Shown piece after piece: positions 21,181 to 34,257 of a DNA stretch of 64,000 nucleotides. The notes under the pieces were generated by a model that did not search any database, had not been told where the DNA came from, and worked only from the letters and a program-made list of their open reading frames with translations. The position numbers were made by a program, and so were the translations under genes. The stretch covers positions 8,140,642 through 8,204,641 of the forward strand of contig NW_024732238.1 of assembly GCF_018991925.1 (NCBI RefSeq). The letters run 5' to 3'. The stretch comes from Homarus americanus (taxonomy: Eukaryota > Arthropoda > Malacostraca > Decapoda > Nephropidae). How positions within the stretch are numbered: position 1 is the first letter of the stretch; every line of letters begins with the position of its first letter.

Positions 21181-22427
21181 CAGTAATATCTTCGTTAGCC
21201 AGAATCCCTCAAACCCACAACTCTCCAATAGCCGGAATTTAAATTTTCTCGGAAAATCGTTCCCAAAGCCAGAATTTTCCAAAAAATTCTTGCTTTGGGA
21301 ACAATTTTCCAGAAAATGAAAAAAATAATAATAAATTAAAATCCGAAACCCGGATTTTTTACTTTTTTTTTCTTCGGGTTTGAGAGATGAAAATCAGGCA
21401 CATATTCTGGGAATTCCGGGGATGAGGGATATTTTTCCAGGTTCAAGGGATGATGTAATGGGAAATTTCTGGAACTTCCAAGAACATTTATCCGTTACCT
21501 GGAAACTTCCGGGGATGGGGTTTTTTCCGGTTTTGAGAGTCGTCTCATTACCCGGAAATCTCTCGTTCCTGGAAGTGCTCTGAACCAATTGTTCCGGCTA
21601 ACGTTGATATCACTAATCCCCAACCACACTTCCATTGTAACTTTTCTGATGTTTTGTTTTTGTTTGTTTCCCCATAGAAAAATTGAGTCCATTATTATTA
21701 TTGTATTTTTGTGACTGTAAAGTGAGCAGTGTAACTTTGAAAATGTCTATCAAACGTTTTATCCACCATCTTTAAGGCCGAGACAAAGACTACACCTCCA
21801 GTCGCCACACTTCAGACTCCTCAAAGTCAGTGTCAGGGACATTGTAGGATTTATTATTTTTTTTCTTCTCCTTTCTCTCGGTGATATATGTAGGCGTCCG
21901 ACTGGCCAGGAACCTATCCCAGTGAACCCCATGTTATAACGATCCTGATTGACGATATTTTGACCTGCGATTGGGTTTTCAGGAACCTAACCCCATCATA
22001 ACTATACTGTACCTGGATACAATCGGCCAAGAATACTGTTAAAGCAGTGTAAAAGTACTGTATGTACAGTACTGTACATTGCCGAGTGGACAGTGTATGC
22101 CTACTGTAAGCTAGTACTGTATGTAGAGGGTGTCTGTACAGTACAGTGTACAGTGCCTGTACAATCTTTCCTTCATAGAGGGAGAGGAGAGTGACAGCAT
22201 GCTGCTATAGTAAATAGTACAGGACAAACTAGGCCATCCTGTATCATCATATCATTTGGACTGCTTACATCACAAGCTCAAGACAGCAGCATATGATGGC
22301 AATTACACTATAGTGTACATAGTAGTACTGTATATTTTATGTACAATATTCTGTACTTACATAGTGTATAGTGTCTCAATTCCAGAAACACTGCGCCACT
22401 TGTTCCGGCTAACTGGGAGAATACTGC
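21181..22427. mobile_element. Element O, Tigger-like, 1247 bp
   Basis: The left end CAGTAATATCTTCGTTAGCC and inverted right end CAGTATTCTCCCAGTTAGCC form terminal repeats. TA flanks the left; CA (mutated) the right. Inner GTTCCGGCTAAC repeats occur at 21590 and 22401. Between 22020 and 22170 the motif GTACAGTAC or its half recurs many times. Confidence 0.6.
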
Positions 22428-22593
22428 AATTTGTTCCAGAACATAGCTGGTTTTTGGCAGCATTGCAAATACCGGGACGCCGGATAAAAGATGCCATACC
22501 TGTACAATCGGTGCAATGCAGCATATGTTTAATTAATATGTAAATGGAAGAAGTATAATACTAAAGTCATTAATTGGTGTATTTATCTTACAG

Positions 22594-22683
22594 GCAAAAA
22601 ATGTCCAGGGTCTGCGATCCATTCGCAACATGCTGAATGAATTATCGTCAGGTGACCAGTTAGAGGACGTAGGAGAGAAGTGA
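22594..22683 (+). CDS. ZC3HC1: ZC3HC1 terminal coding exon
   Basis: The acceptor is TTTATCTTACAG, and a phase 0 frame of 29 codons ends in TGA. The peptide starts AKNVQGLRSIRNMLNELS and ends in an acidic tail, consistent with the C-terminal helix that closes proteins of this family. It is in phase with the donor at 17215. A poly(A) signal follows 108 bp after the stop. Confidence 0.75.
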   Translation, partial: AKNVQGLRSIRNMLNELSSGDQLEDVGEK

Positions 22684-22790
22684 AATTATTTTTGGTTCCA
22701 TTTTATTCTCTATTGTTCAAAAATTTGTTTATTTTTAAGGATAATGGTGATTTTCATCAATGACTAACATTTATTATTTTTATTTGATGT

Positions 22791-22796
22791 AATAAA
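22791..22796 (+). terminator. Poly(A) signal AATAAA of ZC3HC1
   Basis: A canonical hexamer followed by a T-rich stretch (TTTTATTTTTGTTTG at about 22816-22830), as expected of a cleavage and polyadenylation site. Confidence 0.65.
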
Positions 22797-25700
22797 ACTA
22801 GAAGTTAACTTGATAATTTTATTTTTGTTTGCACTACTGGGGTTGCTTTATATACAAAAGGTTATGATGATTTGTCCTGACTAAGCACAAATGTTGAGAG
22901 TTAAACAGGTGTAGCAGGTAGAACTGCATTTTCCCATGGATAACCCAATGCCAGACTTGAGTGTCTTCTATCTGGAACAAGGTTTTTTAAATGGGTTACT
23001 GCCAGGTTCTAGGGCCTGTCTCACCAGCAACAGTGAGTGAGATACTGGACAACTACTATTGCTCACTGGCCACATGAATAATGGATGGAGGTGATCAACT
23101 TTTTATAGTCACTACTCTGTCCTATCACACCATGAAACACAGTTATGTTCTCTCTTGTGATAAAGTTTCCTACCCATATAAAACTGGGTATATCCATAGG
23201 GAAAGACAGGTCAACAGACATAAAACTTAACACCAATCAGTATCTTCCTCAGTAGTATGATACCAACTACTCTGTACAATGTCCAGTCATTCGGTCAGGG
23301 GCATTCCATGCAAAATCATTCACTCGATTTACACTTTCCCAAGTACACACACACACATGCATGCTCACATGCACACATCAAAGAGCATGAGAGCCGTGGG
23401 TGGGGGTGGGTAACAAGTGGTGGCCGTTGTCAACACCTAAATGGGATGATCTGGAAACACTGCATATTCCTAATTCCTACGAGAAATACACAGGGTGTTA
23501 TTCATCCTGTCTTGAGCACTAAGGAAACATCATTTGGACAGGTATTGTTTATGCCTGCCTGCCATCCAGTGGCCATTCCACACCCATAGCTTAAACATTT
23601 CCCTATAAAGTTGTTTTACATCCCCTTGCATGCACCCTCATAAATGCTTAAAGAACTGAAAAGGATTTTCTTTAACATAAAAACAATGGTGAGTCCAACA
23701 AAGATCCAACCAACCCTGGGTGATGGAACATGTACTAGGTAGTGCCAATACACAGCACTTGGTTTGTACAATGTCACTAAATGTTTACTAGTGAACCTAT
23801 ACTATAGCCTAGGTGAGCTAGCATACAACGTATTTATACTCTAATGATGTATCCCAGTGCCTCAGGGCTAGCTGCACTAGCATCTACAGGTGGGGGTGGC
23901 CTCCAGACTTGGCATACAAAAACAAACTTCTACCAGTGGCCTGCACATGAGCTTTCAACAAACATAACCTGGAATGTACAAAGGAAGTCAATTTGAATCC
24001 AGTTCATTTTATCAATCTGAGAAGGATGTGCTTTTAACTACTTAATGGCATATTTTCATTTTTTATGCAGCATTATCTGAATTCAAACCACATCACAAAG
24101 TCTACAACAGTCACGTTACTTTTATTTAAAATTTGAAAGACTTTGAAAATCGTCACAAGCAAGTCAATCTTCTAGCGCACACGCTATGAATAACATCACT
24201 CAAATTAAATTACCCTATGATGAATCTCTTGAAATCTGCACAACATGAAAAGGATAAAAGTGAAGTGCGGCAGACTTGGCAGAGTGACGTTATTTAGTGA
24301 GCACCGATGGCTAACACAATGACCACCCCTTCCTAAGTCTTCCACAATCTTTCACATATTTAACAGTAGTGTTGTTATGTTCATCACCAAATAAAGGAGT
24401 TAACTTAAGACAGAGAAGTATGATTGTACCTTCTCCATTGATGAAGATAATCACAATCCTAATGTGTTTCATATCCACATTACCATGACTTACTTGTCAG
24501 TATGGAATCCTGAATATGAAGAATTATTAAAGAATAGTTTTAAACAATACACCATAAAAAAAATTTGCAAGCAAACACCATATTATTTTTTATAAATCTG
24601 CTAGCTGATGTTAACAAATTATCAACTAGCAAAGATTGCACTTAATTTATTCATAATTAAACAATACAAGATTTAGAAGCTCGGGGAGCAAGACATGTTC
24701 CATACAATAAAATTATTCCATATGTGATAACATACAAACATCTTGGTAAAAAAGGTTTTCTTCCACATATATATTTTAGAAGCCAAAACCAATCCTTATT
24801 CTCATTAGTCAATTATATTGCAACATTTGAAACATGATCTGAAGCTCATGGATTCACTTCTCTTAATGCTATTAAAACCAACACAAGGACATGAAGCCAG
24901 TATAACACAGCACTACTCTTTAAAGGAGATATGATATGCCCCAAAATCCTTATACAGGTATAACTTGTCTTTGATCTAGAAGATATGAGATAATGTGTAA
25001 AAAAATTTATCCAATCAAAGTATCAGCCAGTACATGATTATAAAATTTATATTTTAGTAAATGATAAGTGAGGAAAAATTGAGAATATGGACTTTTACCT
25101 AGCAAATTCTCACTTTCATAATTCTGGATGTAAATATGTTAATCTCCATAATGCATCTATAATATTAACATGATTTTATTTATAGCTTCTAAAATGTTAC
25201 AAAGTTATGAATGTGTCACTTCTTGTAGTCAAAAACAGATTATATTTGGATACATACTGTACTAGCCTTGTGGCAATCTAAATGGTTCAAGAAATAAGTG
25301 CACAGCCCACTGTATGAGCAGTAAACATTGACACATACACATTTAGACGTTGATTTAAGAAAGGCGATGTGATTGGAGTAATTATTGAGATTATATTATT
25401 TTGTTTGTTCTTACTTTGGTATAAATACTGTAATATTAATTTTGGATAATTATGTGATAAGGATTATTTGTTCTGGCAGTAAAGGTTTTGAATTCTACAT
25501 TTAGATTACAGTAAGGTGTACAAACAGATCCCACTTTAAAGCAGAATCATGACAAAATAACTTTAGTAACCAAAAGGCAGTAACTATACTGTTTATTTTA
25601 TAGCTAGCCATTCTTGAAACTACTATTTTAAGTTTAAAACTTAAATTGTAGGTGACTGTTCATGTGCATCACAGAAAAAATTCTCAACAGGTGCTACAGG

Positions 25701-27993
25701 TCCCTATGATAACCATGAATAAATGTACTGTATGAGATAAAAAGTAATTAAATAAATTCTTCTTTTAAAAAATTTAATGCTTCCCGAGCTATGTTTAGAA
25801 TAGTTTTAGAATAGTCTTTTCCATTACGGCAAACTGTCAGGAAATCACAGAAAAGCTAAAATATTGTTTATGCCAAAACTTATTTTACTAATGTACCATG
25901 ACAAGTAAAAATCAGTTAAGTACTCATGAAAGTAAAAACATTTAAATATTATTTAAAACTTGCACAATGTAATCCAATCTTTTATAGTGTACTATAAGCA
26001 AGATAAGAGAGCTCCCAGAAGACTCATGCTATATAGGACTTGTTGGACTCTTTAAGCGTTTCCATGATGGGGGGACGTGTGAGGTGCCGCGACACTGGAC
26101 CACAACAAGCTTCTAGGAAGGCTCGGGAGAAAATTCAAGAGGAAATGAAACTATCAGGTTGCCTAAACTATAATTGTTGTGGACTACTTAGTTGAAAGTA
26201 TTGATGGTGCTCATGAGAATATTTTTATCATAGTACATCATGTGCTCCTTTAACAACCATCTTGGATCAGTCATTAACCTTCCTTTAAGAAATAAATTAT
26301 ACTAACAAATTAAACTTGCTTCCTGACTAAGATTGTCATAAAATATTATTTAAACCTGCTACAATTTTATTTATACATGCTGAATGAAGGAAGAGAGGAA
26401 CAAGCCGAGCCATCCCTGTGCCTGCAAGTCGAATGTCACCTCTGCAAGCTGAGTGGTGGACGGACTTGAGCCATTCCAGTAAGAGACATAACTCTGGGCC
26501 ATTTACCACTAGAAATAACAAAACTTCTGGATATTTATACCGACAAAGATATTGCTCTAACAGAATCTAAATTGATGTAGGAGTTGGAGAAGTCAGCTTT
26601 ACATGATAATGAAGCTAAGACCATTAGAGTGGTGAAACATCTAGTAGACTCTCCTGGAGTTTTGTCCCTTACTGGCCGTTCTCATCCATCTCGAAACCCT
26701 ACATGGCATGTTACTATGGTGTGGAGAGAGAGACGAGAGAGACTCTGCATATTCTTGGCAGAGTTTGGGACGTCATATTCTGCCTAAATATGAAATGGTA
26801 AAATGGATGCTAAAAGACTGCAAACAATCTCTTCACTTTTTTACCATACAATTCATTTCACAAAAAACAACCAAGTTTTGTCTGTACAGGAAATACAAAT
26901 TGACATGACTGTACATTTGTAGATTGCTTACCTATGAGACCCATGGAAGAACTGGTATGCTAAAAAGGATTAAAACCAAAAATTAACTCTTATCACATGA
27001 ATAGTTCTCAAAATATTTCAATAATGTCTTGGATTAACACAAACCCAACACAGATCTCCTGACATAACTTCCCACAACTTTCCAATAAATGAAGTTTACA
27101 ATCCCTGTTGTAAATAAGCAAACATCACACAATCATTATTTGATATGCCTTACTTTATTTTTTCTTTAGCAGCCACAAGCAAAGCTTTCTAAATGAAAGC
27201 TTCAGTAACACTTCCCTGTACATTTTCTGCAAACTTCTTAGGAAATATTTAACAACCACAAAATTCAGGGACAATATTGACACAAGCTGAGCAAGATCGA
27301 TGACTTCTTGCAGTATTTCACTTGGTACAGGGGACTCATTGTATTGCATTTTGCAAACTAATCTTATTTATAAGTATGGTAACATTGAAGTACACAGGTT
27401 CTCTCTGATGTTGATGAGACGTGAAGCAGGAAAATATCTACAGCTTACAGTACCTAAATTGCATATTTTTGTCTATATCATCATGGTTTGAACGGTGTTT
27501 TCAAACTTCTGATGCATGCATTCACGCACTCACTCTGATACAACACAAAATGGACACAGAAGATGGTGTGGACTACACAGAATGATGCACCTCAGCCAAG
27601 AAGCACAAGAGGGATATCAGAGATGTCACATAACTGCACAAGAATTTCAGCTACTGTACAGTTGCTTGAAATATGAACCTGCAAAGCCCAGTCATATCAC
27701 CAGTCACAAGAATGTGACAGTTACTCCTAAGAAATGATGCACACAGCTGTTAATTGACATCTGTCAAACAACAAACTACTGAGAAACACTGGCCCATACA
27801 TTCTGTTTCCAAGCACAGAAAATCCATCTATTTCCATTCTCATTTAAATAATGGTAATCTTCCAACCATAGCATCATACTCTTGATGGGTACCAGTCTCC
27901 TGTCAGTAGCATATGTGAGTGATGTGCAACAAAGGAGAGAGCTGGGAGGGCAGGCATGGGGCGGAGGGACTGCTAAGAAGGTTGAGGGCAGCC
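22797..27993. other. Long unique stretch between the convergent genes; probable JNK 3' UTR in its right part
   Basis: No transposon ends, no coding match and no repeat shared with the rest of the window were seen over 5 kb, unlike every other interval this long. Its start next to the JNK stop codon suggests that part of it is JNK 3' UTR. Several AATAAA hexamers exist on the - strand (TTTATT on +, for example near 27363, 26366 and 24648), so the end of the transcript cannot be fixed. A short CA run lies at 23346-23354. Confidence 0.45.
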
Positions 27994-28224
<231 letters not shown>

Positions 28225-29385
28225 CTAGAGAAAACATGATACAGTATTATACATAACTGGAGGTGGAAATGTCAATCAGGTGATACCTAGAAAAGAGCAA
28301 ATAATTACTTCAATCTATGATTAATTACATTCATAAGAGGAAATTAGTATCAAAGCTGGAATAAAAGAAATGTGAATTTTCTGCAAATATGATGAAATGT
28401 AACTATTTCCTTTATCTCTCACAACTGGATTCTACTCTTTGATAATGGTTTCCTATACATCAGTACTTTTTTGAGAGGACACATAATTTACTCAGCGATT
28501 GTTCACATTAATGTACTATTACTGAACGAGTAGCAATGGAAAACCAAATTGTTCAAATCTACTGTAATTTACAACAAGAGAGGTTAACCTTCTTGAACAT
28601 TTTGACAAAAATCACGTCAAATCACTGGGTAGTACTATTTGCATCATTAAACTTTAAAAAAATTGTGCGCCATAGATGATTGCATGACCATGCGAGGGAA
28701 GCTTCAAGAAAGTACCAAAGATTGGGTAGAGTTCCGCTGCCCATTAGTTTCCTTCCGTTAGCCGTCTCCTACCCTCCCCACAATTAGTTGCACCAAAATT
28801 ACAAAGCCACCAGTACAAATCTCGTAAAATTCTGCTTTTGTAATTTTATTATTTATTTATTTATTATTTGTTTTTGTTTTTTATAAGGGAATTGCCCACC
28901 CGGGCACAAGTCATTGACCTACAATGGGGCCTGGGGAGCAAAAATATAAAGAGTAAAGAAAAATTTTTAATTAGAGGAGAAAAAGACTTTGTTAATCTAC
29001 AGTGTAGATTAACAAAGTCATGTAGTCGTGTAGATTCTACACGAAGATGCTGGAAAACCAGCTTTTAGAACAGAGACAGATTGTAAGAGGATGGAAACAG
29101 AAGAAGGCAGAGCATTCCACAGTTTGGCTGTGAGGAAAGAAGGAGGTACTATAACGGGTTATTCTAGTGTGACCGACATCTACAGAGAAACGGTGGGCAC
29201 CGCGGGCAAGACGAGTGTTATGAACCCACGGCCTTGCCGGCGGTACACAGAATGCCAAATACACTGAACATTGCCCGTTAAAGTACCTGTAAAAGAGAGA
29301 GAAAGAAGCAACATTGAGGCAAAGAGAGATTATCAACTAAAGGAGGAGAATTTATAAGACAAAATGCCTTTGATTTCATCTTATC
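28225..29385 (-). other. Start of the 34.2 kb JNK intron (low-coordinate end)
   Basis: Unique sequence to about 28850, then an interspersed-repeat piece (CCCGGGCACAAGTCATTGAC...GGGGCCTGGGGAGC at about 28900-28943) related to blocks at 15790 and 35000, a perfect palindrome at 28985, and a G/A-rich repeat body to 29360 that I do not recognise. Confidence 0.5.
28985..29019. repeat. Perfect 35 bp palindrome (17 bp arms, one-base centre)
   Basis: GACTTTGTTAATCTACA is followed by G and then its exact reverse complement. No T-run follows, and the neighbourhood is a repeat body, so it is not an obvious terminator. Confidence 0.95.
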
Positions 29386-30246
29386 TACCACATTTCAAGG
29401 CATTATAAGATGCACTTTTTTGTCTGAAAAATATCTAAAAAAACCCAACCTGTATCCTATATGTGAAGTGGCGGTCTCCCACAAGCTAATGAATCCCCCA
29501 GTTGCTGTCTCCAGTAGGCTAACTTCTACCTAACCCAACTCCAGAATTAAAAATATGTTATTGCTTACTTAAACACATTATTATTATTTTTAGTTAAATA
29601 AAAAATAAATCATTGTATTCCAGTCTATTAATGCCATACTTGCAACATTTATTTTTTCAATCTACAAATGCCTGATACAAATGAAGTTACAGATAAATTT
29701 TTTTTCATATTTACATCTGTTAACATCACCGGCATTGTAGCCAGGTTAGACTCAGTCTCTGTAACTAGCCTACTGGGCCAAGCTGTTGTTTTTCAACTCG
29801 TATTTTCAGGTAGGTATACATAACTTTCATATATTTTTACTGATATACATGCACACACCATCCATCATACATAGTGAAAAAAATAAAAGAAATAATTGTC
29901 CTAAGGACAACCACATAAAGGGAATATACATTTCTTTGCACATGACTCAGCTGGCTTCGTGGGGGAGGGAACGTTGCTAGGGAATCAGCAGAGGTAGTGT
30001 TGCCATTACTATGGTGAACAGGGAGTACAGTATATGCAAATGGCAACTGTGTTAAACTTTCATTTGGCTTTTATTTACTGGTTTGGCAATACAGTATTTT
30101 TTGTTGTAACTTATTTATTGGTATTATGTTTATTTATTCCTCATATTTATTATGGATACAGGAAGAAAATACACACAAAAGGTTTTTTTCTAAATACTCC
30201 CTGCTAAAATGGTCGGGGGCGTCTAATATGCTGTAAAATAAGGTAA
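29386..30246. mobile_element. Family J element with TACC ends (861 bp)
   Basis: The left end TACCACATTTCAAGGCATTA and inverted right end TACCTTATTTTACAGCATAT are followed on each side by related sequence (AAGATGCAC / TAGACGCCC). The ends resemble family I (TACCGTATTTTTCGGCTT). The interior shares repeat R (GGCATTGTAGCCAGGTTAG) with 32260-32890 and 37540-40925. Confidence 0.6.
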
Positions 30247-30926
30247 CAGTTGGACAGAAGAAGAACCACCCCAGTTATGTAAGCAGTACTTCAAGTTAGG
30301 ATGAATGAATCCCCCTATAAACCTGAAGCAACTGCTCCGGAGTGAAGTAGCTACGGCATCTGTACAGCATTCCCAGCTTTCGGGAGGCAACTTTAGCAAT
30401 GTTGTGGATGTGTGTAAATGAGGCAAGTCAGATCAGCAACCTGGGGCTTGGTGACAATTTTTGTGATGCCATATGGCAGCAGGGTTTACCATTAGACAAT
30501 ACAATAAGCTTCCAATATCCTCCCAGGTGGTAGGTTTGTGAGAAAATATGTAATATGATGCTGGGATTATTATTTTATTTATTTATTAATTAATTTTTGT
30601 TTTATTCAAATTGAAAAAATATAGTAAGTCCTTGCTTAACATCATGATCATGTTCTTGTAAACCACAATGTTAACGGAATAAATTTTTCCCATAAATAGA
30701 TAAAATACGCTAGTTACATTCCACAGTCTCCTTTTTCCCCATTTCATAGACAGTACAGGTATATAAAGTCAATGGAATTTTTATAGAAATTATTTTTTAT
30801 ATCCAAAATATAAATAGAAACTAAATTAATGTTAAATTAATAAGATAAAACAGTAACTTTGTACTGAACTCACTGACGAGCCTTAATCTTTGTATGTGTT
30901 GGTCCAGATACTGAGTTGTAAAGTAA

Positions 30927-31550
30927 CAGTATAGTCTCGATTTACGCGGATTTGGTTTACGCGTTTGGTCATTTACGCGGCACCTTGCGAGACCGACAAT
31001 TTTTATTTACACGGTTCATTCCATCATTTACGCAGGAAGCAGCGCGGGCAGGGTGCACACAAGGTCGCCCAGTCAACAAAACATTACCGAGTTCTTCACA
31101 CGCCACCCACCACAGCCGGCCCAAGTCAGTGATAGTGATAGTGAGAATATGGACTTTGAGGGGTTTGACAAAGAGGCCCTGCAAGCCTCTGTGGTGGATA
31201 GTGATACAATTGATACAAGTGATACAGGTGAGGGCCAATAATCTGCCCTCTGCCTCAGAACCAACCCCCCAATTCCCGTGTGCCCAGCCATCTTTTCTAC
31301 TAACATAAGTGTTAAAAAACCTAATATTATTGATATTTCTCTTAAATATTAATTGTGTGTGCATACCATCATAAAATTAAGATGTTATTTTCACTACAAC
31401 GTACGTATTGTGTTGGAAAAAGGGTAGTCTGGGGGTTGGCCCAGTCTCTATTTCAATTAATCCCATATGCTCTGTTATTTCATTTACGCGTTTCTCGTTT
31501 TACGCGGACCTCCACGGGTTCAATTGACCGCGTAAATGAAGACTATACTG
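30927..31550 (+). mobile_element. Family L element, copy 2, with transposase tail
   Basis: It starts CAGTATAGTCTCGATTTACG and ends CGTAAATGAAGACTATACTG before TA (the left duplication is changed to AA). Subterminal copies of TTTACGCGG occur at both ends. The right third matches the left part of 8290-8984 in inverted order (TCAATTGACCGCG, GGGATTAATTCC). It carries the C-terminal stub of a transposase. Confidence 0.8.
31053..31241 (+). pseudogene. C-terminal stub of a Tigger-type transposase with PCNA-binding-type motif
   Basis: This open segment reads SQQNITEFFTRHPPQPAQ, followed by acidic SDSDSENMDFEGFDKEAL and a stop. QQNITEFF (31074-31097) fits Q-x-x-[ILM]-x-x-[FY]-[FY] and sits where pogo and Tigger transposases end. 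The DNA-binding and catalytic domains are missing, so it is an internal-deletion derivative. Confidence 0.65.
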
Positions 31551-31757
31551 TAAATAAATTTACTTTGTACTGTACTCAAGTAACATTTTTGGGTACAGTA
31601 AAATCTCTATGATATGAGTAGATACATTCCTTGAACTCTGCTCGTTTAGTGAAAACTCGTATAACTTGTTAAATAGGGATGCATTCCCGAGCACCGAGTA
31701 TAGTGATGACAGTAAATAAATGCAATAGCAGGTTCAAACATTGGAGAAGGGAGAGGG

Positions 31758-32220
31758 TGGCTGGGGGAGGATGGTAGGGAGGGGTGTGCGACCTGGCCTG
31801 AGTGGCTTACAAACATGTCTCTGTACATGGGCTGGGGGGAGGACAGTAGGGAGGTAGGGGAGGGGTGCACAGCCTGGCTGAGTGGCTCACAAACACATCT
31901 CTGCACATATGGCTGGGAGGACAGTAGGGAGGTAGGCGAGGAGTGCACGGCCTGGCTGAGTGGCTCACAAACACATCTCTGCACATATGGCTGGGAGGAG
32001 GACAGTAGGGAGGTAGGGGAGGGGTGCACAGCCTGGCTGAGTGGCTCACAAACACATCTCTGCACATATGGCTGGGAGGACAGTAGGGAGGTAGGGGAGG
32101 AGTGCACGGCCTGGCTGAGTGGCTCACAAACACATCTCTGTACATATGGCTGGGAGGAGGACAGTAGGGAGGTAGGGGAGGGGTGCACGGCCTGGCTGAG
32201 TGGCTCACAAACACATCCCT
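31758..32220. repeat. Minisatellite of alternating 78 and 81 bp units
   Basis: CTGGGAGGACAGTAGGGAGG recurs at about 31912, 31990, 32071 and 32149, with a longer GGGGGGAGGAC start at 31831 and a degenerate first copy from about 31758. Spacings alternate 81, 78, 81, 78 because every other unit has an extra GAG. Each unit ends GCTCACAAACACATCTCTGC. Open frames on both strands here (up to 244 codons on -) follow from unit lengths divisible by three and are not regarded as genes. Confidence 0.9.
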
Positions 32221-32259
32221 GCGCATCTACGTCATGAGAGACATCACAGACCACGTCAC

Positions 32260-32890
32260 TGCTTGTTCTGCCTACTCGGCTGGGTAAACAGAACAAAGAA
32301 TATTTTAGGCCCATGGGCACTGGTTGACCGGGAGGTGGGAAACAAACAGTTGTCAATTGTTGTTTGTGGGAATATTTCATTCACTCTAGAAATGATACAG
32401 CACAATGTTTCTTTATGTTATCGTAGGTAAATGCACGGTTTAAATAATTTGTTTATCACCGTTTTCAAATTAGACTACAAGATATGTATTTCTCTCATAC
32501 GTATTTCGATCGTACGCTTGGCAACGGGTGCGGGAAAGAGAAGTGAGTCCTGTGACTGCCTGTTTAACGCGTCGTCTGCATTTAACTGTCCTCCCTCCCT
32601 GCAATATTTCATGGGATTTACTGTTATTATTAGAGTTTACTGAAATAATAATGCTTAATAGGATTTATCATGGCATTGTAGCCTGGTTATACTCATCACA
32701 GCAACCACCAGGCTACTGGGCCAAGTTGTGAGGTGTTATGGTTGTTTTTCAACTCGTATTTTCAGGTCAATATATGTAACTTTCTTCATTTATTTTTACT
32801 CATTTACATGCACACAGCATCCTAAATACAGGACATATTGTGAAAAAAGCAATAGAAATTATTGTCCTAAGGGCAAATATACTGTACTAC
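32260..32890. repeat. Repeat R, uninterrupted copy
   Basis: It shares, in order, TTAGGCCCATG, GTCAATTGTTGTTTGTGGGA, GGCATTGTAGCC, CTACTGGGCCAAGTTGTGAG and TTTTCAACTCG with 37540-37945 plus 40516-40760, and part of it with 29700-30060. Non-coding, of unknown type; no terminal repeats found. Confidence 0.7.
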
Positions 32891-33119
32891 GTTAATTACT
32901 AAAATTTTTATCTCTTGTGCAAACTATGTGATGGTTTTACTCAAATTATTCGCTATCTTGCAAGAATTCCAGCAATGTAAGTTATATTCTGCTAAGTCAA
33001 TTCAGTGACATTTTATAAGTTCAAATCTTAAAACTCCTTCAATATGATGGATAAATACACACTTGGTAACCTTTGCCGCCCGGCTATCAACACCTCACCT
33101 CCCCCTCCACCATCCTCCC

Positions 33120-33914
33120 AGCCAGGGTTAAAGTTTTTATCTTATAAAATATCACAGATTAAACTTAGCAGAATGTAACTTGCATTGCTGGAATTTTTGA
33201 AAGATAGTGAATAATTTTAGTATAAACATCGCTTAGTTTGCAAAAGAGATAAAATTTTTAGTCCTTTAGTGTAGTACATTTGAGTACAAAGTGTGTACAG
33301 TAATTTGTTGCTCAAATTTATAGCTTTTTCACAGGAAAAAGTCTGTAGTATAACTAACCCCAGTGGTCACTGTACTCGCTTCTCTTATCATTGAACAATA
33401 TCGCTCGTATTGTTTTCTAATATCTTTACTCCAATACAGTTGAAAAAACAAAAATTGTTACTCGTTACATGCCCCAAACAAAATGTTTTAAATATCCAAT
33501 CACAGGACAAACTTGGAAGCTAACCAATCACAAGCATTTCTTCACATCATGACCAATCACATGAGCTCTTTCATATCGTTTCATCTATGTACCCAAGTGA
33601 CGAACATGAAATTTAAATGCCAAAGTCACCCTTGTCGCCATTTCCTTGTTCACTGCTGCAGGGGAGGGTTGTCAACTGGCATTTTTCAATGCCAAACTAC
33701 CCAAAATTTGATAATAAAAAACAGTTTGGCAGTGAAAAAAGTAATTTGGCATTCTGGTATCAGGAATGTCCAATTCTGGTAATGCATATTGCTTTACAGT
33801 AAAGAAGAAAACATTGTTATAATTTTCAGAGTTGCCCCAGCCACTCTGTGCGCAGCTTATCCTCTCAAGCCCAAACACCAACCTCATAACGAGGAAGCAA
33901 GTGACCCAGGCCTT
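33120..33914. other. JNK intron segment, repeat-derived, non-coding
   Basis: The first part echoes the family D/H interior (AGTATAAACATCGCTTAG, TTTGCAAAAGAGATAAAATT). The rest is unique, with no coding signal. Confidence 0.4.
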
Positions 33915-34047
<133 letters not shown>

Positions 34048-34257
34048 TAATTCACAAAAATAAGTAAATTTCTTCCAGGAAAAATCTCAAATGAAAAAGT
34101 ACCTTTTTATTAACCATAGTACTATAAAACAGTTATATTATTTATATATGCAAGTCACAATTCAAGAAATGTCATACAATGAACCCTCGAAGATTCAGTC
34201 GCAGTAAATCTAGATTTCGGACGATTCGGACAAAATTTGGGGGTTCCGGGGGCTAAG

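Larger units (their letters stand above)
17471..22502. mobile_element. Family F composite element filling the last ZC3HC1 intron
   Basis: The left end CAGGTTGTACCTTTCTAGTC and the inverted right end CAGGTATGGCATCTTTTATC, both followed by TCCGGC or CCGGC and flanked by TA, suggest one 5 kb Tigger-like element. It contains a family C-like piece, family B and S MITEs, a BEL/Pao fragment, an end of family E and element O. The terminal repeats are only moderately alike, so the pairing is an inference. Confidence 0.5.

Noticed and set aside
21380..21692. Overlapping frames on both strands rich in F, P, G and N
   Set aside because: The sequence consists of repeated TTCCGG/TTCCAGG phrases within element O; both strands are open because of this internal repetition.
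26336..26787. Short frames at 26336-26521 (-) and 26584-26787 (+) as genes
   Set aside because: No recognisable motif, no splice context and codon choice not distinct from surrounding A/T-rich sequence.
31646..32380. 244-codon minus-strand frame and 139/140-codon frames in the 78/81 bp array
   Set aside because: Three overlapping frames are equally open, as expected of a minisatellite whose units are divisible by three; no domain or splice context.
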